The translations under genes were made by a program, and so were the position numbers. The notes below the pieces were generated by a model, which saw only the letters and a program-made list of their open reading frames with translations, was not told the origin of the DNA and did not search any database. Source: an uncultured Bacillota bacterium (lineage in GTDB: Bacteria; Bacillota; JAAYKD01). Taken from it: a stretch of DNA of 13,652 nt. Positions 1-7,700 of the stretch are shown here, in pieces. The stretch spans positions 1 to 13,652 of the forward strand of contig CALCNS010000142.1 in assembly GCA_937897315.1 (NCBI GenBank), read 5' to 3'. How positions within the stretch are numbered: the stretch's first letter is position 1; every line of letters begins with the position of its first letter.

Positions 1-2735
1 GCTTTTTCAAAACCGACCCAAACTTCGGTGACTCTGCTGCCATCGGTTACGTTGAAGGAAATAGTAGCGGAGGAGGTGTTAACGGTGTAAACTTCTTCCA
101 AAGCAACAACCGGGCCCTTAATGTCGCGAACGACAGGAACGGTTACGGCAAAGTCAGCAGGGGTGTTGGAGGTAACCAAACCGGTAGCGGTTAAGGTCAA
201 TTTACCAACGGTGTTCGGAGACAGGGTCAATGTAGCTTTACCATTGTCATCGGTGGTAACGGTGGTGCCAACTAAGACAGCGCCGCTCGGGGTGATAACT
301 TGGTTCTTAATTGCTGCGCCATTGGCATCAGTTAAGGTTAACGGTAAATCTACAACATTGCTGATTTCCAGCTCTTTCACGCCGCCCAGATCCATAATGG
401 GTTTCTTAACGGTCATGGTAGCAACAGTGATAGCAGGACCGCCAGCAAAGGTCGCTTGGATAACAAACTTACCTTCGGCATTGGTGCCAACTAATTGGGT
501 GCTAATGGTTACAGAGCCAACGCCGATACCGGCAACAGGTTGAACTAAAGTCGGAGCCGCAGTTTGGACCATCTTGTCATAGTTGCCAGCAGGAACGGAT
601 ACTACGATAGCAGCGTTCTTATCGGCAAAGGTCAATTCGATCTTATCGTTGCGACCAGCTGTTACGACGTTGCTTTCTACGCCGTTCACTTTAACGGTGA
701 CGGAAGGAGCAACAACGGAAACAGGAACAGCAACCATCTTGTTACCTAAATCGGTTCCGAGGAACACGGTGAAGGAACCAGCTTTGGCAGCGGTGTTGAG
801 GACAAAAGCGGTAGCTTTTTTGGTTGCATCGTAAGGAACAGCGGTACCAGCGGGTTTGTATTCAGCATTTCCGCCAACAACTGCATTGAGGTCTTCAATA
901 TAAGCATAGGTGGGTTGAACAATCGCGCCATTGGCATCGGTCATTTGTAGGTTCAGGGTTTGACCGTTTTTAGCAGCCAATAAGGAAGGAACAGTAGCTA
1001 CGGTGTAAACAGGAGCACCGGTCACACGTTGGGTAACATAGTTAGCCAAGAATGCGCCGCCTTCATTACCTTGAACGGTGATGAGGATTTCGGCAGGAGC
1101 TTCTAATTTAATCTTAGCAGAATATACGCCGTTTTGGATCACGGTGTTTTGACCGTTAACACTATGGGTGTTGGTAACAGCACCATAAGCCGGAGTAGCT
1201 AAAGCAGCGTTCCAAACCTTGAATGCGTTAACAGCGGTTAAAGGAGTATTGTAAGCATGAGCAGACCAGGTAACAATAGCATTGTTCACCGGAGCGCCAG
1301 CTTCGTTGGTGACAGTCACAGAAACTTCAACTTCGCTGCCAACACTACCAATAGCGGCAGGAGCATACACAGCGTTGTAACCCTTAACGGAAATGGTCTT
1401 GCTGAAAGTATCGGTGGTGTTGTCGGAGTAGGTCACGGTACCGGAAATGGTGATAACGCCTTCGCCGGTGACGGTAACTGTTTTGGGAGCAGCATCAGCC
1501 GGTACAGCAACGGTGGCTTGAGCAGCAGCCGGGGTAACGGTTTGGGTAGCACTGGCTTTCAAAGGACCAGCAACAGTGTAAACAACAGATTTAATCAGCT
1601 TGGTTCCAGGAGCAGTTACGCTTAGTGCTTCAGCAGCAGCGGTTGCAGATACAGGAACATTGGAGGTCAAACCACCGACGGAAGCGGTTACATAAAGCTC
1701 GTTGGTGTTGTCAACAATGGTAAAGGTGGTGGTTCCGGTTGCATACGGCTTTTTAGCAGTAGCATCAGCGATTTTTTGGCTGGCGATACCGGAGACATCA
1801 TCCAAGTAAACCATGATTTGAACGGTATAGGTTCCGGCTTTTAATGTTGGAACAACACCGGTTCTGAGATCAAGGCCAACTACGGTATAGGGAGCAGCAG
1901 CAACAGTAGTTGTTAAAACTGTGCCATCGGGAGTGGTGATGTTAACCAAGTTGTGGTTGGTTAAGTTGCCAGTAAGAGCGGTGGTACCGGTTTTGTTGGT
2001 GAAAGTGAAACCAGCAGTGTTGGCTCCGGAACGCAGGGTAGCGGGTTTGGAGTCAACAGTAACAGTAATGCTGTCAACAACGTTGAAAGCAACTGTTTTG
2101 TAAGCAACTTCAGCACCGATTGCGCCAACACTAATGGTATAAGCAGCAGCGGTAGTGACGGTAACGGTCATGCTGAAAGTGCCTTCATTATTGGTGGTGG
2201 TCAATCCTAAAATGTTGTTAGCAGCATCTTTGAAAGAAACAACGGTGTTTTTTACTACAGCGCCATTGTTGGTCAATAAACCAGTCAGGGTAGTAGCTTC
2301 ATTTAAATTTACTTTTGGAGCATCGGTGCTGCCATTGATGGTTAAGGTGTATTGAACCTTAATTGCACCCTCAAGGGTGTTGCCAGCGGCATCGGTCACA
2401 ACCACATAATATGTAGTTTGAGGAGTAGCAGTGGTTAAGGTGCTGGTGTTAATGGTAACACTGTCATCGGTACCAACGGTGATGTTGGTTTCGGCTTTTA
2501 CTTGATCAGCTAAGTTGTAAGCAAAAGGAACAGCTGCACCAGTTCGGGCGGTATAAATAGCATAACTAACTTTTGCATCGGAAGCAACCCAAGCATTTAA
2601 GGTCAATTCATAACTTGCAGTTCCGGCAGTAATGGTTTTGTCTGCAATAGCGGTGTTGGTAGCAGCCAAAACAGTCCCGGTAAACAGGGACATGACCATG
2701 GCCATGGTCAATAAAACGGATAAAAACTTTTTCAA
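1..2735 (-). CDS. S-layer-like secreted surface protein, leftward copy (partial, C-terminus beyond window)
   Basis: A continuous reading frame of 911 codons runs leftward from a TTG start at 2735-2733 to the window edge without a stop. The TTG is chosen because AAGGAGGA lies 7 nt upstream and a typical signal peptide follows at once (KKFLSVLLTMAMVMSLF, then TGTVLA-A as the likely cleavage region). The mature protein is rich in Thr, Val and Ala, and reads as a chain of beta-sandwich/Ig-like segments such as VTDANGAAIKNQ and GKATLTLSPNTVGKLTL. It is colinear with the rightward paralogue at 4702-8079: GVESNVVTAG matches GVESSTVTAG, and GPVVALEEVY matches GPVIHLEEVY. By that alignment about 170-190 C-terminal residues are missing here. 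The role as an S-layer or major surface protein is inferred from composition, size, signal peptide and strong expression signals; the exact family is not identified. Confidence 0.85.
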   Translation of the reverse strand, partial: MKKFLSVLLTMAMVMSLFTGTVLAATNTAIADKTITAGTASYELTLNAWVASDAKVSYAIYTARTGAAVPFAYNLADQVKAETNITVGTDDSVTINTSTLTTATPQTTYYVVVTDAAGNTLEGAIKVQYTLTINGSTDAPKVNLNEATTLTGLLTNNGAVVKNTVVSFKDAANNILGLTTTNNEGTFSMTVTVTTAAAYTISVGAIGAEVAYKTVAFNVVDSITVTVDSKPATLRSGANTAGFTFTNKTGTTALTGNLTNHNLVNITTPDGTVLTTTVAAAPYTVVGLDLRTGVVPTLKAGTYTVQIMVYLDDVSGIASQKIADATAKKPYATGTTTFTIVDNTNELYVTASVGGLTSNVPVSATAAAEALSVTAPGTKLIKSVVYTVAGPLKASATQTVTPAAAQATVAVPADAAPKTVTVTGEGVITISGTVTYSDNTTDTFSKTISVKGYNAVYAPAAIGSVGSEVEVSVTVTNEAGAPVNNAIVTWSAHAYNTPLTAVNAFKVWNAALATPAYGAVTNTHSVNGQNTVIQNGVYSAKIKLEAPAEILITVQGNEGGAFLANYVTQRVTGAPVYTVATVPSLLAAKNGQTLNLQMTDANGAIVQPTYAYIEDLNAVVGGNAEYKPAGTAVPYDATKKATAFVLNTAAKAGSFTVFLGTDLGNKMVAVPVSVVAPSVTVKVNGVESNVVTAGRNDKIELTFADKNAAIVVSVPAGNYDKMVQTAAPTLVQPVAGIGVGSVTISTQLVGTNAEGKFVIQATFAGGPAITVATMTVKKPIMDLGGVKELEISNVVDLPLTLTDANGAAIKNQVITPSGAVLVGTTVTTDDNGKATLTLSPNTVGKLTLTATGLVTSNTPADFAVTVPVVRDIKGPVVALEEVYTVNTSSATISFNVTDGSRVTEVWVGFEK

Positions 2736-2742
2736 GGTTTTT

Positions 2743-2750
2743 TCCTCCTT
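2743..2750 (-). promoter_or_regulatory. Ribosome-binding site deciding the TTG start of the leftward surface protein
   Basis: AAGGAGGA on the minus strand is a near-perfect anti-Shine-Dalgarno match, 7 nt before the TTG. The rightward paralogue has the same octamer and the same spacing (4687-4694), which strongly supports TTG as the true start in both. Confidence 0.85.
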
Positions 2751-2766
2751 TTAAAATTTGCAATCT

Positions 2767-2788
2767 TTTACTATCGGTAGGGAATGGT
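2767..2788 (-). repeat. Left inverted repeat, candidate recombination site
   Basis: Read on the minus strand this is ACCATTCCCTACCGATA followed by GTAAA. The 17-bp core recurs in opposite orientation at 4629-4645, and the extension differs by one base (21/22 identity over 2767-2788 versus 4629-4650). It lies in the 5' leader, downstream of the promoter at 2890-2918 and upstream of the ribosome-binding site. Its likely role is the crossover site for the recombinase at 3210-4286. The exact crossover bases cannot be read from sequence, and the core has no clear internal dyad of the kind many tyrosine recombinase sites have. Confidence 0.75.
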
Positions 2789-2880
2789 AAAGACCTGAAC
2801 TCGACCTTTGAAAGCACGGCTGTTGGCTTGTTCCAACAGGGTATGCTTTCGTTCAGTGTACAAAACCCCCTGCTCCGATA
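2772..2880 (-). ncRNA. Structured 5' leader RNA of the leftward surface protein gene
   Basis: On the minus strand the leader holds nested complementary segments that make one long irregular hairpin. P1 pairs UAUCGG (2880-2875) plus AGGG (2871-2868) with CCCU plus CCGAUA (2782-2772). P2 pairs CUGAAC (2856-2851) with GUUCAG (2800-2795). P3 pairs GAAAGC (2850-2845) with GCUUUC (2815-2810). P4 pairs UGUUGG (2838-2833) with CCAACA (2826-2821) around a 6-nt loop. I do not recognise it as a known riboswitch class. Plausible roles are mRNA stabilisation, as known for some S-layer leaders, or ligand or protein sensing. The 3' strand of P1 lies inside the inverted repeat. Folding is judged by eye. Confidence 0.55.
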
Positions 2881-2889
2881 TCTGTGGTC

Positions 2890-2918
2890 AGTATATCAAA
2901 GCTCATTTTCTTTTTCAA
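2890..2918 (-). promoter_or_regulatory. Sigma-A-type promoter facing the leftward surface protein gene
   Basis: On the minus strand the -35 is TTGAAA (2918-2913), the spacer is 17 nt, and the -10 is TATACT (2895-2890). Both hexamers match consensus at 5 of 6 positions. Transcription would start near 2883, giving a leader of roughly 150 nt. The promoter lies inside the segment bounded by the inverted repeats, so an inversion would move it to the rightward gene. Confidence 0.75.
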
Positions 2919-2930
2919 GGGGTTAAGACC

Positions 2931-2950
2931 AAGTGTAACGGAAGTGTAAA
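2931..2950 (-). promoter_or_regulatory. Possible activator operator: two direct repeats with 11-bp period
   Basis: On the minus strand TTTACA (2950-2945), 5 nt, then GTTACA (2939-2934). As longer units, TTACACTT is repeated exactly with an 11-bp period. The pair sits 12 nt upstream of the -35 hexamer, where OmpR/PhoB-family response regulators often bind hexamer repeats with 5-nt gaps. The hexamers resemble Bacillus PhoP boxes, but two short repeats are weak evidence and the regulator is unknown. Confidence 0.35.
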
Positions 2951-3174
2951 ACAAGCGGCGCATTATGAATCCTTGAAATATACCTGTAACAATCTAACAG
3001 AACCACATATTCGTTATATGCCTAACATTATTTAGTTGTTTTTACAACAATTATGGTTATTACAAAAATAATAGTAAAATTTCAGACGAAATCGAACACA
3101 GTTAATGTGGTTAATTGTACGCATACAGTACGGTTGAACTATTCTCGGCTGTGTCATTATCGAGAACTTTGCTG

Positions 3175-3201
3175 TATAATATCATTAAGAAAGAAGGGAG
3201 G
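3175..3201 (+). promoter_or_regulatory. Recombinase -10 box and ribosome-binding site
   Basis: A perfect TATAAT lies at 3175-3180. No good -35 is seen at the proper distance (TGTCAT at 3152-3157 is poor), suggesting weak or activator-dependent transcription. AAGGGAGG at 3194-3201 sits 8 nt before the ATG at 3210 and fixes that start. The motif ATTATCG (3156-3162), repeated elsewhere in the segment, overlaps the expected -35/spacer area. Confidence 0.5.
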
Positions 3202-3209
3202 TTCAAATC

Positions 3210-4286
3210 ATGCCGGTATACAAAGACGAAAAAAGAGGATCCTGGTTTGCTTCCTTCTATTATATAGATACCTCTGGAGCCCGTAAACGGAAGAAGAAGG
3301 AAGGATTTAAGACACGCAAGGAAGCACTAGAATTCGAACGGGATTTTGCTTTGCAAACCGAATCGGGCCCGAAAATTTTATTTGACGACTTACTGAGTTT
3401 GTATTTTGAGGACTGCAAATCCCGGTTACGACCAACCACATTAAAGGCAAAAGGATATATTCTGAAGACAAAAATACTACCCGCGTTCACAGGGAAACGC
3501 ATCAATGATATTACGGCAAAAGAGATACGTCTTTGGCAAAATCAATTGTTGTCAACCGAGCCAGCTTTTACACCAACCTATTTGAAATGCATCAACAACC
3601 AGCTCTCGGCTGTTTTTAACTTTGGTCGTAAATACTATGGACTTCATACAAATCCCGTCGCAATCGCAGGTGCTTTTGGTCGAAAAAGAGCAGAAGCGAT
3701 GCAATTTTGGACCCGTGAGGAGTTTCAACACTTTAGTGAAGCTATAAAAGGTAATGACGAAAGTCATATCGCGTTTCTATTATTGTTCTGGACCGGGATG
3801 CGTTCAGGAGAATTATTGGCCTTGCAAGCATGTGACATCATACTAAAAGAGCACAGTATTCGAATCAACAAGAACTATGCGCGGCTAAATGGAGAAGACT
3901 TGATATTACCCACCAAAACCCCAAAAAGTAATCGGATGGTGACGATACCACAATGGCTCTGCGATGAACTGGCTCGATTTCTGAAAGACACCGGTAGAAT
4001 CAGCAGCAAAGGACGACTCTTCACTCTCAACAAATATTACTTAAATCGAGAAATTCATAGAGGGTGCCAATTAACAGGATTGAAGAAAATTCGTGTTCAT
4101 GACTTACGTCACTCACATGCCTCAATGCTCATTGAGTTAGGGTTTGCCCCATTGCTTATTGCCGAGCGTTTGGGCCACGAGAACGTTCAAACCACACTGG
4201 AGACCTACTCGCATTTATATCCAAACAAGCACAAAGAGGTTGCCGATCGTTTACAAGAAATGGTTTTAACAACCAGCAGTACTTAA
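3210..4286 (+). CDS. Tyrosine site-specific recombinase (phage/ICE-type integrase family)
   Basis: The protein has 358 residues, a normal length for the family. The N-terminus (about 10-46, GSWFASFYYID...KTRKEALEFERDF) looks like an AP2-like arm-DNA-binding domain. Residues about 57-150 form the SAM-like core-binding domain, and about 165-345 the catalytic domain. The catalytic set looks complete: R198 (TGMRSGE), K236 or K239 in the beta-hairpin (TKTPKS), H297 and R300 (HDLRH), H323 (LGHENV), and nucleophile Y333 (ETYSHLY). It should therefore be active in DNA cleavage and strand exchange. It is the only gene between the two inverted repeats and has no excisionase, phage or conjugation genes beside it. 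The most economical role is inversion of the segment it lies in. Alternatively it could be the remnant of an integrated element. Confidence 0.93.
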   Translation: MPVYKDEKRGSWFASFYYIDTSGARKRKKKEGFKTRKEALEFERDFALQTESGPKILFDDLLSLYFEDCKSRLRPTTLKAKGYILKTKILPAFTGKRINDITAKEIRLWQNQLLSTEPAFTPTYLKCINNQLSAVFNFGRKYYGLHTNPVAIAGAFGRKRAEAMQFWTREEFQHFSEAIKGNDESHIAFLLLFWTGMRSGELLALQACDIILKEHSIRINKNYARLNGEDLILPTKTPKSNRMVTIPQWLCDELARFLKDTGRISSKGRLFTLNKYYLNREIHRGCQLTGLKKIRVHDLRHSHASMLIELGFAPLLIAERLGHENVQTTLETYSHLYPNKHKEVADRLQEMVLTTSST

Positions 4287-4408
4287 ACAGTACGATTATG
4301 TGCACAGCTGTAGAATTCACGCACCGAAGATCATGAAATTTTGAACAAATCAAACAGCTTTTGGGCCTTTTAACCTATAGCACAACGAAATATTGACTCG
4401 ATAACGAA

Positions 4409-4450
4409 AAGTATCGCATCTATTTTAGAATGCGATACTTATTTGTTATT
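4409..4450 (+). terminator. Terminator after the recombinase gene
   Basis: AAGTATCGCAT (4409-4419) pairs perfectly with ATGCGATACTT (4430-4440) around a 10-nt loop, followed by a moderately T-rich tail (ATTTGTTATT). A TTTTCG run on the opposite side could allow some bidirectional function. It would stop recombinase transcripts from entering whichever surface-protein gene lies next to it, here the rightward one. Confidence 0.65.
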
Positions 4451-4628
4451 ACTTAGCCTTCAAACGTTAATATTTTATAATCGATAATTATGTTTATTGA
4501 ATATAATTCGGCGTATAGTAACGTCCGTGAATTATCGAATGATTATTAAAAATTAGTAATGCAAGAATATGGAAATTATTAACAATTCTTCGTGGCTACC
4601 GAATTAACTGCCATACGAAAAACTTGCA
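4441..4628. other. AT-rich intergenic spacer, possible recombinase arm-binding region
   Basis: No gene is visible here and the stretch is clearly more AT-rich than the flanking coding DNA. The heptamer ATTATCG occurs at 4531-4537 (+) and 4482-4488 (-), with further copies at 3156-3162 (+) and 4641-4647 (-, overlapping the right inverted repeat). TATAAT-like hexamers occur (4476-4481, 4502-4507), but none has a convincing -35 at 16-18 nt. I see no solid promoter for the rightward surface-protein gene. Confidence 0.4.
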
Positions 4629-4650
4629 ACCATTCCCTACCGATAATAAA
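4629..4650 (+). repeat. Right inverted repeat, candidate recombination site
   Basis: ACCATTCCCTACCGATA followed by ATAAA, the inverted partner of 2767-2788. It ends 51 nt before the TTG start of the rightward surface protein. A perfect 10-bp palindrome, TTCTCGAGAA (4651-4660), abuts it on this side only. A weak promoter-like pair (TTGCAA 4624-4629, 17 nt, TAAATT 4647-4652) overlaps the repeat and could give low expression. Confidence 0.75.
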
Positions 4651-4686
4651 TTCTCGAGAAATCGAATACAAACACAAGAAATTTTG

Positions 4687-4694
4687 AAGGAGGA
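4687..4694 (+). promoter_or_regulatory. Ribosome-binding site deciding the TTG start of the rightward surface protein
   Basis: AAGGAGGA lies 7 nt before TTG at 4702, as in the leftward paralogue. The block from AAATTTT through the signal-peptide codons is nearly identical between the two genes, which rules against the longer upstream TTG start at 4624. Confidence 0.85.
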
Positions 4695-4701
4695 AGAAAC
4701 C

Positions 4702-7700
4702 TTGAAAAAGTTTTTATCCGTTTTGCTAACCATGGCTATGGTCATGTCTTTATTTGGTGGAACTGTATTAGCCGCCCCTGGCGCTAATATTAATGCGATT
4801 ACATTCAGCAAGGACTATGTAGTTGAAGGTGTCGATGCTGAAGTGAAAGTCATTCTGGAACCAAAGGCTACAAAGACGATTGGGAACACAGTGACTTGGA
4901 CATTACTTAAAGGTACTGATGTTTTTGATACCGGTTCCGCTTCTACTTTTGATTCCGCTACCGCGGGTTACAAAGAGTTTTATCTCTCGACCACTCGCTT
5001 AACCGTTGCGGACGGTGATGTAGAACAAGCCTATACTTTGTTCGTAGAAGACGACGCAGCGGGTGTGACTGGAGCCTCGGCGTCTAAGACCCTTACTGCA
5101 CGTCATCCACTCAATATTAATAGTAGCACTTCTGTTCCGGTTGTCAAATTGAATGTAAATACGACTTTCAATGGTGTAATTACCGGAGGAAAAGAACTTT
5201 ATGTTGCATTATTGCACAACGGCGTTGTAGTCGCTTCTACCCAAGCCAACGCAAGTGGGGAGTTCACCCTGAGCCGCACCTTTACCGCCGCAGACAAGTA
5301 TGCCATTGGCTTTAGAAAAGGCACATTAGGTGGTTTCACATCTTATATAAATGTAGATTTCGAACCGAAAGAAGATACAAAGATTAGTAACACCATTGTC
5401 CCCGTAGCCACCCGTGACGATGACGGAGCCGCTGGATTCAAGACCGTTGTCACCGTTGCTCCTTTGGCCAATGCGGATGCTTTACCAAATGAGAAGAATA
5501 CTTTTGTCGAATTGGCTTATCCAAACGGCGACAAAGTGAAAATGGCCATCGATGCTGGAGCAACAGCACACGAATACACCTATACCTTTACCACAGATAC
5601 GTTAAAACCAGGAACCTATACGGTAACTGCTGTCACCTTTGATGCCGATGTCAGTGCCGAGTTAAAATTGGCTGACATTAAATTACCTAACTTTGTTGCT
5701 TTGCGTAAGGCAGTAGGAACCTTCACAGTAGCAGACAATGCAAACAATATGGTTGTTACTGTTACTCCTGGAGAAAAAGCCCCCGCACCTGCTAACACCT
5801 TCACAGCCGGAGCCGGTGTTACCAACAGTGCTTTTGACCAGGTGGTGCCAGCAACTGCTACAAATTCTCAAGCAGTGGAAGTTAAAATCTCTGCTCCTTC
5901 CTTAAAAGCAATTAGCAAAGTGGTTTACACCGTAACCGGACCTATTAAATCTACGATTAACCGAACCTCAACCTATTCTTCCACCAATACGAATTATGAT
6001 AAAGGTACCGCTGGCAATGTCTTTACGAGAGTGGAAACCTTCGACATTACTCATGGTGGAACCATCACCGTTTCTGGTACTGTGACCTATACCGATAAGA
6101 CAACCGAACCCATTGAAAAGACAGTGAAAGCCAATGGATATGTGGTTGAATTCGACGCTTATGAACTCGGTCAAGTAGGTAAGGAAGTTACATTAAAAGC
6201 TATAGTGAAAACGACTTCTGGAACTCCAGTCAACAACAAAAAAGTTGTTTGGACCCCATCTGCTGCTGCATTCTACCATTATAATACTACGGATAAAGTT
6301 TATTTGAACACTTTAGCCGGTATTGGTACAACTTTCGTGGATGGCACTTCTACGAATATTATTGATGGAACATACAGCCGAAATGTAAAACTTGGTGCCT
6401 ATGCTACCGGTAAAATTGAAGTTCTCGATGGAACCAAAGTCTATGCCGAGTCTACTTTTGTCATTTATGGTGATGCCGTTTATACCGCTGAAGTAACTGG
6501 CGAACTCATTGCAACCATTGCTGGGCAAAAATTAGCTGTAGCTGTGTATAATGCCAATGGAACAAAAATTAACCCCACCACCGTTCAAATTGATGAACTT
6601 GGTAAAGACGTTGTTACCCAAGCCTCTTTCACTAACCTACCCATTACCGATGGGAAAGTAACCTTTGACCCCACTACCACTGGTACCTTCAACCTTTTAT
6701 TAGGTACGGATCAAGGTTCTAAAATGGTAGTTGTTCCTGTGACCATTATTGCACCACAAGTTTCTAGTGTTACGGTTGCTGGGGTTGAATCCTCCACCGT
6801 TACCGCTGGCATTCGCGAAGAAGTCGTCATCACATTTGAAAACCTGACGAACGGAACGATTGAATTCAGTAATACCAATGTTCTAGACTCTTCACTCATT
6901 CCTGCGGATATTGCGATTTACACGTCCGAAACCGGAGCCAACAAGTTAGCAGCTGGTGGCACGATTAACATTGCAAACAAAGTTGCCAAATTCTATGTTG
7001 ATGGATTAGCCAAACGAGATGATACTAGCACCATCAATGTAAAAGCAAAAGCCGATGCTGCTGGTGCAACTGCTGTCTCTGTAACGAAATTAACTTTATC
7101 ACCTGTTAAGATTGAAACCGGTGATGTAAAGAACCTGGTTGTAGACGCCAATGTAGACTTGAACTTAACTGTAACCGATGCACGTGGTAAAGCTTTGGAA
7201 GGTTACACTGTATCGGTATCTACCGGTGCAGGAAACTTAGCCGGTAACAATACTGCGATCACCGATGCCGAAGGCAAAGCCGTCTTAAATGTAAAGCCGG
7301 TTTCCGTAGGTAATGTGGAATTGTCCGTTGGCGATAGCGCTGGCACATTTGACGTTCTTTATGAACTCGACCGCAACGACGCTTTCGTGTTAACTAACTC
7401 CGATGTACTGGTAAGACTCCCTGTTGGTCGTGATACCACTGGCCCTGTGATTCACCTCGAAGAAGTTTACTCCTCACAAGTAGATTCTTACACAGTCGCT
7501 TTCACTGTTTCCGACACCAGCAAAATTGCCGAAGTATGGATTGACAATAACAAAGCGCTCGTGCGTCCTGACAACTCCGTACGTTATACCTTTACTAATC
7601 TCAAACCTGGCACACAGGAATTTGAAGTACTGGCTTATGATGTTGAAGGAAACGGAACCGTTGCAACCATCGTTGTAGAATACCTCAAACCCGCTACCGT

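Larger units (their letters stand above)
2767..4650. mobile_element. Putative invertible segment (promoter, leader, recombinase) between two surface-protein genes
   Basis: The unit is bounded by the 22-bp inverted repeats, with 1840 bp between them. In order it contains the leader and outward promoter for the leftward gene, the recombinase promoter and gene, the recombinase terminator, and an AT-rich spacer. Both repeats sit in the leader of a surface-protein gene just before its ribosome-binding site. Inversion would leave both coding sequences intact and only exchange which one is transcribed. Known parallels are the S-layer gene inversions of Lactobacillus acidophilus and Campylobacter fetus, and recombinase-driven phase switches in Clostridioides difficile. 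Inversion itself is inferred; a single window shows only one orientation. Confidence 0.65.

Noticed and set aside
121..2355. Several rightward open frames of 60-140 codons across the first 2.4 kb.
   Set aside because: They lie antisense to one continuous 911-codon leftward frame with signal peptide and ribosome-binding site, and have no ribosome-binding sites or recognisable composition of their own.
2767..2791. Dyad TTTAC/GTAAA around the left inverted repeat as the recombinase core-site arms.
   Set aside because: The right repeat does not conserve the flanking arm, so this dyad cannot define the shared recombination site.
2808..3286. Short rightward frames at 2808-3035 and 3053-3286 before the recombinase.
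   Set aside because: They lack ribosome-binding sites, overlap the leader, promoter and operator elements or the recombinase start, and read as random composition.
4624..4701. A 26-codon N-terminal extension of the rightward surface protein from a TTG at 4624.
   Set aside because: It would read through the inverted repeat and the AAGGAGGA ribosome-binding site, and would bury the signal peptide. The paralogue supports TTG at 4702.
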